64,000 nucleotides of DNA from Salinigranum halophilum (GTDB taxonomy: Archaea > Halobacteriota > Halobacteria > Halobacteriales > Haloferacaceae). Below, piece by piece: positions 1-7,683 of this stretch. The position numbers and the translations under genes were made by a program. How positions within the stretch are numbered: position 1 is the first letter of the stretch; each line of letters begins with the position of its first letter. Below the pieces are notes generated by a model that had not been told where the DNA came from, did not search any database, and was given only the letters and a program-made list of their open reading frames with translations. Location of the stretch: assembly GCF_007004735.1 (NCBI RefSeq), contig NZ_SSNL01000006.1, forward strand, positions 310,001 through 374,000. Direction: 5' to 3'.

Positions 1-77
1 GCATCAAGAATCCGATTTTGGATACGTTTGATCGTCTCCTCGTCGATCTCGACATCCGCGTCCACATCGTCACTCAT
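1..77 (-). CDS. N-terminal end of an acidic protein cut by the window edge
   Basis: An ATG at 75-77 on the minus strand opens a frame that runs off the left edge. The visible 25 residues begin MSDDVDADVEIDEETIKRI and are strongly acidic, as usual for haloarchaeal soluble proteins. An AT-rich box (AAATATATAC on the minus strand, about 30 bases upstream) fits an archaeal TATA element for a leaderless or short-leader transcript. No family can be named from so short a fragment. Confidence 0.5.
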   Translation of the reverse strand, partial: MSDDVDADVEIDEETIKRIQNRILD

Positions 78-234
78 TATTCGTTAGAAGTACTAACCAT
101 CTGGATGTGTATATATTTGTCCTGGGATTATCAATTCAGATGTCGGGACTGTGATGACATTGGATTGGGTCGCTCGCCCCCGAACAGAGAGCTCCGACAC
201 TCGTAGGAACGCCCACCCAATAGTTGAGTTGAGC

Positions 235-1191
235 TCATGTTGATAAGTACGATACGTTCTCTGGATAAGGGTACTCGTTTTGAAGATAGTTCAAAACCTT
301 CTCCGGATATGGTTTGAACGTAGGCGTCGTCTCAGTCAGCTCCGGCCACAACGACTCGAACACCGCCCGTACGTCGAACGGATTCGAGACCCGGACGACC
401 GCCTTTCCGGTTTCTTTCTCCGTGAGGGTCGGCCGCTTCACTCCGCAGTCACTCATCCACCCTTGAATCGTCTCTGCCCGGTCGACGTTCGACACAGAGA
501 TGTTGAAACCCCCTGTCGAAAAGTAACCACTTGACTCCAGCCATCCGCGCAGAAAATGCGTCTCCAAGCCATCTCCGACGTGAGGAAAATCACCGGCATC
601 GTAGTCCGGGTACGGATATCCCGCATCACGCAAGTGACTGATAAACGTCGGATTCGAAATCTGAGTGCTGGTGAGTATGTTCCCAGTCTGAGAGTGCGTG
701 TTACGTGAGATCGAGTATTCACTGTCGACTGCTTTGGCAAATTCGGTCACAAAATACGACTTCTCTCCAGTTCGGCCAATCAGTAGTGCGGGCTTTTGAT
801 TCTCTCCGTGAAACTGTAGCGACGAATGGGCGACGAGCGCTCCGAACCAGTATGCCTTCTCTGGGGTTGAGATATCTGCAAAGTATGACTCATCTATTTG
901 AATCCGAGGTCCCCCTACGTCGCGGGTTTCGAGACCTGCCGCTTCCTTCGCAGCGTTCCACGAGCCAAACACATACCTGATCGCGTCTGCTGAAGTGGCT
1001 AGATCCAGTGAATTGAATTCCTTATATGAGGGAGACTTACCTAGTTGCTCCGCTGCGTAATGGAGGAGTTGGATCAGGTCAGCCCGTCGCTCTTCGCTCA
1101 CCACACGATTTGACGAATCCTTGAACTCCGAACCGTCTGGGAGTTCCTCTGCAAGGAGTGTATCTAACTCTTCCATCAAATCGTCGTTCAT
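235..1191 (-). CDS. LAGLIDADG-type homing-endonuclease-like protein with HNH-associated repeat, probably catalytically degenerate
   Basis: About 318 residues from the ATG at 1189-1191; a longer reading to 1413 would run through a MITE, so the internal start is preferred. Residues ~35-85 resemble the 'homing endonuclease associated repeat' (a small DNA-binding repeat common in haloarchaea; core SYKEF, FGSWNAAKEAAGLE). Residues ~95-300 look like two LAGLIDADG halves: AYWFGALVAHSSLQF and FLRGWLESSGYFS sit where active enzymes have the LAGLIDADG helices ending in a catalytic Asp. Both acidic metal-binding positions look replaced or shifted. The gene is free-standing, not inside an intein or obvious intron. 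It may be a DNA-binding protein descended from a homing enzyme. Family assignment is by pattern only. Confidence 0.6.
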   Translation of the reverse strand: MNDDLMEELDTLLAEELPDGSEFKDSSNRVVSEERRADLIQLLHYAAEQLGKSPSYKEFNSLDLATSADAIRYVFGSWNAAKEAAGLETRDVGGPRIQIDESYFADISTPEKAYWFGALVAHSSLQFHGENQKPALLIGRTGEKSYFVTEFAKAVDSEYSISRNTHSQTGNILTSTQISNPTFISHLRDAGYPYPDYDAGDFPHVGDGLETHFLRGWLESSGYFSTGGFNISVSNVDRAETIQGWMSDCGVKRPTLTEKETGKAVVRVSNPFDVRAVFESLWPELTETTPTFKPYPEKVLNYLQNEYPYPENVSYLST

Positions 1192-1334
1192 GGAGGAATC
1201 ACTGTATGTCTGATATATAAACATCGGGCAGCAATTCTCAAGTCGTGATACGGTAGGAGTGAGGCTCCTGTGAAGAGGAGTAGCGAGCGGGCTCCAACCA
1301 CGGTTTACGATTACGTGTAGAAGCCAACCGACAG

Positions 1335-1447
1335 CTATAGTAGACTTTGAAACTCTTCGCAGCCGATTGCGCCGCTCTGGCCGTCCCAACGGGTTCACAA
1401 TAGGCCCTGACAATCGAGTGAGTGGATTCTTTCAAAGTCTACTATAG
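1335..1447. mobile_element. 113-bp MITE, copy 1
   Basis: Perfect 17-bp terminal inverted repeats: CTATAGTAGACTTTGAA at 1335-1351 and its reverse complement at 1431-1447. The interior (for example AACTCTTCGCAG, GCCGCTCTGG, TCGAGTGAGT) is shared with a second element of exactly the same length at 44527-44639. It has no coding capacity, so it is a miniature inverted-repeat element presumably moved by a transposase in trans. It lies about 140 bp upstream of the LAGLIDADG-like gene. No clear target-site duplication is visible. Confidence 0.85.
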
Positions 1448-1721
1448 AGTGCGATTGTTGCTCCGGATCGGATTGTGGTCGACGAGACGAAGTATTGATA
1501 ACGCACGCATTGCTGAGTTTCCTGTCGATGATACATCCACGTTGTGGAGTCTAGCCGCGCTTCGTCGGGCAAGTAAGCTAACAGGCGATGATGTCAAGAT
1601 CAAAACCCTATCTCAGTACACAGACGAAGAATCGAGGGAGATCTCGAAACGATGTAAGAAACTGCGTTCGGTTCTCGGCCAGAAGGAATTACAGAGCTTC
1701 CGTCACAAGCACATGAGTTAG
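1422..1721 (+). pseudogene. ORF fragment fused to the MITE end
   Basis: An open frame starts inside the right end of the MITE and continues for about 90 codons past it to TAG at 1719-1721. The part outside the MITE is charged and helical (for example SKLTGDDVKIKTLSQYTDEE). The natural start is therefore missing, and this may be the 3' remnant of a gene interrupted by the MITE. Its last four bases overlap the end of the convergent gene ending at 1718. The family is not recognised, and it could be a chance frame. Confidence 0.25.
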
Positions 1722-3043
1722 TGGTCTGCCGGTGGGATGTATAGCCATACTCTCCCACCCGGTCGCCCAGCGATGCAGTCCATGGACCGGAGAGCCTGTG
1801 AAACCAGGTCCCAGAGTTCACCCGGGGGACGGTTACCAACCGAGATCGACTCTAAGGCAGTCGCTTTGACTGTGCTCGTTCTGGCTACCGACTCCGATCG
1901 TATCAGACGAGCGGTGACGACGGTCGCGTTGAGTATCTCCTCTCGTGTGAACGCACCTAAGCTAGTGGCATCGTCGTGAGGCACTGGGTCTTTCCGATCG
2001 TTGGTTTCGGACCGAGTCTGCGTCTGACGAGAACTGTGCTGCTCACTGGATCCGGATTGTGACGACAGAGAGACATCCGTTTCCGGATTGATAGGACTGT
2101 CTGGTGACGTCGTGTCGTGTCCTGTCGGTTGGTGTGGTTCCGCTCGGATCGAAGTCTCCGTCTCCGATGCCGGTCGAGAGTACTCTGCTGCCTGAGACTC
2201 TCCAACCGCTACCGATGCAAATGATTCGGCGATTTCTCCGAGTATCCCTTCTTCGGCTTGGATCTCCTCTAGTGAGAGAGGTGCCTCGGTCACCTCCTCG
2301 TCTGTCTCAAACTCGCGTAAATGTTTGACTGGATCGAGATCAGGATTTAGTAATAGAGGTTCGAACTCGCCACGGGTGAAGATCCGCTCGTATTCGGTAA
2401 CGATCCCGTCCAACGCTTCTACTCCCTCTTCTGTTATCATGTACGTCGAATCGAGATCTAAGCGCGACGTTGCTTTCGCGGTTTGTGACTGTGGTGGGTT
2501 TCGATGCTGATCACGCTTGCTCGAACTGATCAGATGATGACGTAGAAATCGGGTCAGAAAACTGGCATCCGACGGGTTGAGCCCTGGTGACTGGTCGATA
2601 AGTTCGCGTGGGGTAAATGAGTCGACATCAGTGAGTGCCTTAGCCAATCGAAGATACTCGTCGTAAGTGGCAACAAGCCATAACATATCATAGACGATCG
2701 GGTTGTATTGGTGAGAGGGACGTGGAAAGATATCGAACAGGAAATCGCGATCTGCCTCGGTGAACTGCTGATTATATAATTGCTGTTCACCGGAGAGTCC
2801 ACGGTTCAGTTGGATCTCCAAGATCCATCGATACCGCTTCGCGAGGCGAACCAAGGCCCATGTTCGATGTTCTGGTCGAAAATAGACGGCATGCACACCA
2901 CTGGACGCAGATTTCGCCGGGACTAACCGAAGGGACTCGATCTCAGTTGTTTGTCTGAATTGTTGCGGTGAGACACTCAGTTCGTCACTGAAAACAGGCC
3001 CTTCCAGAATGATCTCGGGAGGGAAGCCACGGGAAGCGCTCAT
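1718..3043 (-). CDS. Unknown protein with long disordered linker and C-terminal winged-helix-like region
   Basis: 441 residues starting at the ATG at 3041-3043, behind an AT-rich promoter region (ATATA runs at 3045-3075). Residues 1-240 look globular and helical. Residues ~240-350 are a Ser/Thr/Glu/Gln-rich disordered stretch. The final ~80 residues (FTREEILNATVVTARLIRSE to GGRVWLYIPPADH) have the helix-helix-beta-wing pattern of a winged helix. A two-domain architecture with flexible linker suits a DNA- or partner-binding protein. No catalytic motif was seen and no family recognised. It is a single gene with no operon partner. Confidence 0.6.
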   Translation of the reverse strand: MSASRGFPPEIILEGPVFSDELSVSPQQFRQTTEIESLRLVPAKSASSGVHAVYFRPEHRTWALVRLAKRYRWILEIQLNRGLSGEQQLYNQQFTEADRDFLFDIFPRPSHQYNPIVYDMLWLVATYDEYLRLAKALTDVDSFTPRELIDQSPGLNPSDASFLTRFLRHHLISSSKRDQHRNPPQSQTAKATSRLDLDSTYMITEEGVEALDGIVTEYERIFTRGEFEPLLLNPDLDPVKHLREFETDEEVTEAPLSLEEIQAEEGILGEIAESFASVAVGESQAAEYSRPASETETSIRAEPHQPTGHDTTSPDSPINPETDVSLSSQSGSSEQHSSRQTQTRSETNDRKDPVPHDDATSLGAFTREEILNATVVTARLIRSESVARTSTVKATALESISVGNRPPGELWDLVSQALRSMDCIAGRPGGRVWLYIPPADH

Positions 3044-3160
3044 ATACAGATATAGTTTAATTCAAATATATGAGTCTATGCTCTCCATTATCATTGATTA
3101 GTGTCTACTGGGTTGGCTGATTACTTTCATTGCGGTGCCTCGAACTCCGTCTTTTTCATT

Positions 3161-3277
3161 GACGAAGTCGTCAGCGCGAGAGCGAACGTCTCGATGGCGG
3201 TTCTGGACGAACACTACGACCGCCGCACCGAGCGTGACAAGATGGAACAACGAAGGCGATACTTGAATCAGGTGTAA
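3161..3277 (+). pseudogene. C-terminal remnant of a haloarchaeal tyrosine integrase
   Basis: The plus strand encodes a tail with [20 protein letters not shown] followed by YLNQV and a stop at 3275-3277. It matches the end of the integrase relic at 7004-7408 ([20 protein letters not shown]). [19 protein letters not shown]-type endings are the known C-terminus of XerC/D-like haloarchaeal integrases and carry the catalytic Tyr (HYD). Nothing upstream encodes the rest of the enzyme, so this is a fragment of about 38 codons. It lies just past the promoter of the 441-residue gene. Confidence 0.75.
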
Positions 3278-3315
3278 CCCTCCGTCTCGGGATGCACCGT
3301 TCGTTAGGATGGTGT

Positions 3316-3837
3316 TCAAATGACGCGAACATCACCATCGCCGTCGACGATGCCATCGCGTCGTAACACGAGTACTGACTCGTCGTACCCGTGTTGTTCG
3401 ACCGCTCGTTCGATTGCCGCCGCAGCGATTCGGTCGTCGGTCAGAATAGCCACCCGTGGGTTCCCCTCACGCAATAATTCGATTGCCATCCCCGCGAACA
3501 CCGTATCGGCTTTCTCGACCCGATGTTCTTCCTTCCCCGTCTGACGCGCAATCTCACGGCGAACGAAATCCATCGCTGCGACTGCATCGGGGTCCGTCGG
3601 GGATGGCGGATCGATGAGTTCTGCCCACCCCTCGTCTACCGCCCTTTCCACTCGGTCGGCGATATGCATCGTACTCAGTTCCTGTTTGACTCGCTGTGGA
3701 ACCAGTAGCGTGAGTTGCCCACGCTCAGCAAACTCTCGAAGCTTCTGGAACTTCGGATGGTTTACCCCACCCACAGCGACAAACAGGTTCGTATCGATGA
3801 GGATGGCGTCCTCGGGACCGAGTTCGTTACTCCCCAT
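3316..3837 (-). CDS. PIN-domain protein (VapC-type RNase candidate)
   Basis: 173 residues. PIN-fold acidic residues are visible in order: ILIDTNLF (Asp ~15), an internal Glu in VKQELS, KADTVFAGMA (Asp ~104) and AILTDDRIA (Asp ~133). PIN proteins are Mg-dependent ribonucleases, often toxins. The start codon lies inside the end of the upstream helix-turn-helix gene (11-base overlap), so the two are cotranscribed with the HTH protein first. That HTH-then-PIN order is a recurrent haloarchaeal pairing. The HTH partner is the likely regulator or antitoxin, which is an inference. Confidence 0.8.
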   Translation of the reverse strand: MGSNELGPEDAILIDTNLFVAVGGVNHPKFQKLREFAERGQLTLLVPQRVKQELSTMHIADRVERAVDEGWAELIDPPSPTDPDAVAAMDFVRREIARQTGKEEHRVEKADTVFAGMAIELLREGNPRVAILTDDRIAAAAIERAVEQHGYDESVLVLRRDGIVDGDGDVRVI

Positions 3838-4441
3838 CGAAGACTAATGCGTCCGGATCGCACGAGATTAGCTGATCGAAGTACGGATCATGTTCTCGGC
3901 CAGCCTCGAGAACCGGGCGGAGCGCGTAGATGATTGCCATCCCCTCGGCAGGCTGGACGCCCATCTCCGTCGCGGCCATTCGCTGCGTGAGTTCACCCGC
4001 GTAGTACTTCGCTGCCGTTTGGACCGCAGCTGTGAGTTTACTCACTCCGTGCCGGTTGTGGAAGTACGCGGCATCGTCGTCAAATTCCGTGAGAGCCACG
4101 GCGTGAATCAGCGTCGGCGTGATCGCGACCTCACGCCCGTCGACGAACGCGAACGGAGTCGCTGTGAGCTGATGCGGGCGCGTCGATTCGTCGCGGTCGA
4201 CGACACCCAGCCGCTCCAGTCGTTCGACATCGTCGTACGCAGTTGCACGAGCGACCTCTAGTTCGTCGATGAGTTCCTGAATCGTCGTCGGGCCGTAGTA
4301 GGAGAGGTATACGTACTCGCGGGCGAGACGAGGATTCTGGAGCAACGTCGTGGCCGCGAGCAAGCCGTCAAGGTCATCTAGTGACCTCGGACTGGCTTCC
4401 TCGGTTGTGGGCGTACCACCGTGGTCGGTGAGTGTGGGCAT
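3827..4441 (-). CDS. Winged-helix transcriptional regulator paired with the PIN protein
   Basis: 204 residues from the ATG at 4439-4441. Residues ~45-100 form a winged HTH (REYVYLSYYGPTTIQELIDE, ARATAYDDVERLERLGVVDR), of the TrmB/ArsR-like sort. The C-terminal ~100 residues are a conserved-looking helical domain (THDYAL-like elements absent; LIHAVALTEFDDDAAYF, GMAIIYALRPVLEAG). Its stop overlaps the PIN gene start, so expression is probably coupled and the protein may repress its own operon. A longer frame to 4606 lacks a better start. Confidence 0.7.
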   Translation of the reverse strand: MPTLTDHGGTPTTEEASPRSLDDLDGLLAATTLLQNPRLAREYVYLSYYGPTTIQELIDELEVARATAYDDVERLERLGVVDRDESTRPHQLTATPFAFVDGREVAITPTLIHAVALTEFDDDAAYFHNRHGVSKLTAAVQTAAKYYAGELTQRMAATEMGVQPAEGMAIIYALRPVLEAGREHDPYFDQLISCDPDALVFDGE

Positions 4442-4833
4442 ACTCGTGATACGAAATCTATGTATTTTAGATTTTTGCCGCTTCAGAACGCAAATTCGTC
4501 CTGGGACAAGTCTGAGTGTAAGGCCACAATCTCCCGAAGTCACGGCTTCTTCGATTCGTTGAACACGCGATGGTGCTGGCTCGTCGTGCGGTTCCACGAT
4601 TCTCAACGCGCTATTCGCCCAAGCGATTTACGCTCCGCCAACACGTTGTTCTGCTCTGTCTCAAGGTGAAACGACGATCACATACCGCGGCCTCGTTGAC
4701 GAATTGATTCCGAGAACTCATCATCAAGTGTGTCGTTCACGACATCGAACAGACACTCGCGTTGTTCCATACAGCATAGTCACGGGTATCAGTAGATATC
4801 GGTTATTTTTTACTTCGACCAAAACGGCGTCAG
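4442..4833. other. Intergenic region, promoter side of the HTH-PIN pair
   Basis: About 390 bases without a convincing gene. The first 40 bases upstream of the HTH start are AT-rich (AAAATACATAGATTTC on the minus strand), a likely promoter. The rest shows short frames on both strands with no recognisable family. A T-rich stretch at 4802-4813 lies next to the end of the HalOD1 gene and could act as its terminator. Confidence 0.4.
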
Positions 4834-5199
4834 TCACACTTGCTCAGGCTCAGACGGTTCGTAGACTTGAATCCAGCCGTCACTCCTGACTTTCACGAGG
4901 TAACGGGTGTACTGAAACTCGACCGTGCCGACGCTCTGTCGAGACTCACCGTCCACGCTCGGCCCGAAGAACGCAGTTTCAATCGCTGGTACGTCTACAA
5001 TTTCGTACAGCGATGGCGATTTTACCTCAACCGGGGAGACACCTTCGGCCTCTGCGATGGCATAGACGATTGCGGTCGTGAGTCCCCCCCCCCGACAATC
5101 GGGTTGGTAGTATCGCTGTCCCACCTGCGACCAGTGCGTATCGACACCACTGGTTGGGTCGTCGTCGCTTCTTATTCCGCCGTTAGTCTTCTCGGTCAT
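4834..5199 (-). CDS. HalOD1 output-domain protein
   Basis: 121 residues. The core LTTAIVYAIAEAEGVSPVEV, then LYEIVDVPAIETAFFG, then TVEFQYTRYLVKVRSDGWIQ and VYEP, matches the halobacterial output domain 1 (HalOD1), a small domain of unknown function restricted to haloarchaea. The start overlaps the end of the DUF7344-like gene by 17 bases, so the two form one transcript. DUF7344 plus HalOD1 is a frequent haloarchaeal neighbourhood thought to be regulatory, which is family knowledge rather than something shown here. Confidence 0.85.
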   Translation of the reverse strand: MTEKTNGGIRSDDDPTSGVDTHWSQVGQRYYQPDCRGGGLTTAIVYAIAEAEGVSPVEVKSPSLYEIVDVPAIETAFFGPSVDGESRQSVGTVEFQYTRYLVKVRSDGWIQVYEPSEPEQV

Positions 5200-5625
5200 T
5201 CATCTCACTCCGTGCATGTGTTTCCTGATACGAGTCGAGACTGCCACCGATGCCTTCGAGAGCGGCCAGAACTTGGTCGGCGTGTTCGGCGGTCGTAATC
5301 GTCTCGGTCGCCTCGTCGTACGCGATGACTCCTTCGTCCACCAACTTCGGAACGTGAGCGTGATACAGTGAAACGTACACCGCTTCGCGCTGGTCTTCTC
5401 GTACTTCGTGTTCGGGAATCGTGTTCTCCCACGCGGCGATTTTGGTCGCCAACTCCGTCAACGACCACTCGGTGTCTTCGAGGAGGGTGTAGCAGATGTA
5501 GCGCTGTCGGGCGTGTCCTAAGGCCTCGTACACCGACTCGATCTATAGGGCGGCGGCAGTTGCGTGTCGGGTGACGCGGACACGTCGGATGCTGCTTCCT
5601 CATCCGCACCCCGTTCGTCAGCCAT
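5183..5625 (-). pseudogene. DUF7344-like winged-helix gene with an apparent frameshift
   Basis: The domain half (5183-5533) encodes VYEALGHARQRYICYTLLED, typical of DUF7344 haloarchaeal regulators, and continues to a wing-like YHAHVPKLVDEGVIAYDEAT. The expected N-terminus, MADERGADEEAASDVSA ending LPPPYRS, lies directly upstream in another frame from an ATG at 5623-5625. The two join if one base is added near 5538-5546. Either the gene carries a one-base deletion, the sequence has an error there, or translation starts late at about 5533. A TATA-like TATATA lies at 5630-5635, just upstream of the ATG. Confidence 0.65.
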
Positions 5626-5819
5626 ATTGGTATATAACACGCAGAGTGCATTAACGATTCTCCCGAGTTGGGGGAAGACGGTGTTTGCCTGTCTTGATTT
5701 ACGAGGGGAGAACAGATAATCGTTTGAGGGTTTCAACGGAGTCATTTCATTTTCATCGATTGCACTCATATCTGTGAGTGGACGGTAATTATATTGACTA
5801 CAACCTCGTGCTAGTCTGT

Positions 5820-6350
5820 ATGAACGTCTCCGACGACGAACGTGGTCCGCCTCGCTCGGATTTCTCGGGAGATTTGGGTGAACGACTCGAAAACGCTCCG
5901 GCGGACGAACGCGTGTACCGAACCGCACTCGAACTCACCAGCCCAACTCGTGTTGTGGAGGTTGCAGAGCGAGCCGACTGTTCAAAGAATTCGGCTCGTC
6001 GGCACCTGCGACGGCTTGCTGACATCGGCGTGTTGACGCGGGTGACGGAAAACCCGGAGGCGTTCGAGCGGAACGAGTCGTACTTCGAGTGGCGGCGACT
6101 CAATCGACTCTCGGAACTGGACGACGACGAGTACCGAGACCGACTCGGTGAACTCCTCTCAGAAGACGAAACGTACCGCGAAACGTACGATGTCGAGACG
6201 CCGGACGAAATCGACCCACTGGAGTACGGAGAGTACGGCGACGCCGAGAAGGTCTGGCTGGACCTGAACAACTGGACTGCGATTCGGAGAGAGATTCGTG
6301 ACCTCAGGCGCTCCCGACGGGAGAGTCCCGTCGACGAAGGGGTCGCCTGA
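5820..6350 (+). CDS. Winged-helix protein (DUF7342-like)
   Basis: 176 residues from the ATG at 5820-5822; an upstream start at 5778 adds a non-acidic leader and is less likely. Residues ~30-85 form a wHTH: RVYRTALELTSPTRVVEVAE, then RADCSKNSARRHLRRLADIG and VL, followed by the NESYFEWRRLNRLSEL segment typical of the haloarchaeal DUF7342 group. The charged C-terminal tail is probably helical. It is divergently transcribed from the DUF7344/HalOD1 pair and followed two bases later by a partner gene. Confidence 0.75.
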   Translation: MNVSDDERGPPRSDFSGDLGERLENAPADERVYRTALELTSPTRVVEVAERADCSKNSARRHLRRLADIGVLTRVTENPEAFERNESYFEWRRLNRLSELDDDEYRDRLGELLSEDETYRETYDVETPDEIDPLEYGEYGDAEKVWLDLNNWTAIRREIRDLRRSRRESPVDEGVA

Positions 6351-6352
6351 CA

Positions 6353-6790
6353 GTGGACGGAAAACACGACCGAACACCGAATCGGGCGCTCCTCCGAGAA
6401 CTCGCGTCGTTGCTGGGGTCCGAGTCGTGGGTCGACAACACGACGGTGTTTCCGGTGAACCGTCCCGACTCGATTGTCATATCCCTCGAACGGCAATACT
6501 ACCCTCACAAGTACGTCTCGGAAGCGTACATCGAGGTGCAGTCGTACACGAACGGCGACTTTCACATCTCGTACGTTGAAGATCATCATGGCGAGAGGTG
6601 GTTGTGCCGATGGGATAGACACGACAGTGAAGACTACACGCGAGACCATTTTCACGCACCGCCGGAGGCTCGTCACGAAGACGGTGAGAATCGGGAGTAC
6701 CCGAGTTCAGTGTGGACAGTGATTTCTCGAGTGGTTGCACCGTGGGTGTACGAGCGAATGGGGACGGTCTGGGACGAGTTCGAATCATGA
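6353..6790 (+). CDS. Unknown partner of the wHTH protein
   Basis: 145 residues read from a GTG at 6353-6355 only two bases after the upstream stop, so the pair is translationally coupled. The protein has an alpha/beta pattern with many aromatic residues (ISLERQYYPHKYVSEAYIEV, FHISYVEDHHGERWLCRWDR). A repeated His/Asp-rich centre (HDSEDYTRDHFHAPPEARH) could bind metal. No family is recognised. The two-gene arrangement resembles a regulator-effector or toxin-antitoxin pair, which is only inference. Confidence 0.65.
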   Translation: MDGKHDRTPNRALLRELASLLGSESWVDNTTVFPVNRPDSIVISLERQYYPHKYVSEAYIEVQSYTNGDFHISYVEDHHGERWLCRWDRHDSEDYTRDHFHAPPEARHEDGENREYPSSVWTVISRVVAPWVYERMGTVWDEFES

Positions 6791-6812
6791 GGGCCGATTC
6801 ACTCGGTGAGTT

Positions 6813-6950
6813 CGTCATGCTTCATGACGGAACCAAGTAAAGAACACGTGGTTACCCTGCCGCAGTACTGCGGTTTTGATTATACGGACCCGACGGGAAT
6901 TCGTCATACCGTATGACGATCCTGAATTAATCGCCGTGCAGTCCGGCGAT
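6813..6950. promoter_or_regulatory. Cluster of four palindromes upstream of the integrase relic
   Basis: Four inverted repeats lie within 138 bases: CGTCATGCTTCATGACG (6813-6829), CCGCAGTACTGCGG (6860-6873), CGTCATACCGTATGACG (6902-6918), and arms ATCGCCG/CGGCGAT (6930-6950). The first and third share the CGTCAT...ATGACG arms and could be operator or recombinase arm sites. A close relative of the first, including the flanking AACCA..AGTAA bases, recurs at 18782-18815. The cluster precedes the integrase start by about 55-190 bases. Confidence 0.6.
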
Positions 6951-7003
6951 TAGGACTTCGGCGCTATGTCGTGGTTGACCCCGATTTGCATCGACACAGA
7001 GCC

Positions 7004-7408
7004 ATGGCACTCGAACCACTCGACCCAGACACAACCGTCGAACCGTACCTCGAAGACCACAAGAGCGAGTTAGCGACCCAATACGCGCACTCCTCACGAC
7101 TCGGCCACCTCATCCGGTGGTGTGACGAACAGGACATCGACAACCTGAACGACCTGACCGGACGGACGCTGCACCGCTACAGACTTCGGCGGCGTGCAGA
7201 TGGCGACCTTGCCCCTCCGAGTGAGAAATCACAGATGGACACCTTGCGAGTATTCATCCGATGGTTCGGAACCATCGACGCTGACGTACCCGAACCGATA
7301 GTGAGTGCGCAAGCGAACGTCTCCACAGCGGTTCTAGACGAACACTACGACCGGCGGACCCAACGCGAGAAGATAGAACAGAGGCGGAAGTATCTCGATC
7401 AGATCTGA
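7004..7408 (+). pseudogene. Tyrosine integrase with its catalytic core deleted
   Basis: From the ATG at 7004 the frame encodes the N-terminal SAM-like DNA-binding domain of a haloarchaeal XerC/D-like integrase (MALEPLDPDTTVEPYLEDHK, LGHLIRWCDEQDIDNL, MDTLRVFIRWFGTIDADV). It then jumps directly to the last ~35 residues ([20 protein letters not shown]). The roughly 180-220 residues that normally carry the catalytic Arg...His-x-x-Arg residues are missing without loss of frame, so the product of 134 residues cannot recombine DNA. It could still bind DNA as a truncated regulator. Full-length family members are about 330-380 residues. Confidence 0.8.
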
Positions 7409-7683
7409 AAGCAGCGAAAGCTCCGAATGTGTCTTGATCTAGTCTCGAGAACATGCCCTCAATCGGAAAACAACTCGCGCCTCACCGATTGACACGACTC
7501 AAACGGTTAAACCGATAGCTGTTTGAGAATTTTGAAACCCTTCCTCAGGTTGAATGGGGAAATATTCAGACAAACCGAATAGTGAGGTGGATGTAAGATT
7601 ATAGTGTCAAATATAGTCGCTTTATCGGAGACCATGCCTCGTTATCATGTGATCTATGACCGCGGTTGCATCTCCTCTCGCGA

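Noticed and set aside
5798-6676. 292-codon minus-strand frame
   Set aside because: Very Ser/Arg-rich and antisense to the wHTH gene and its partner, which have acidic haloarchaeal composition.
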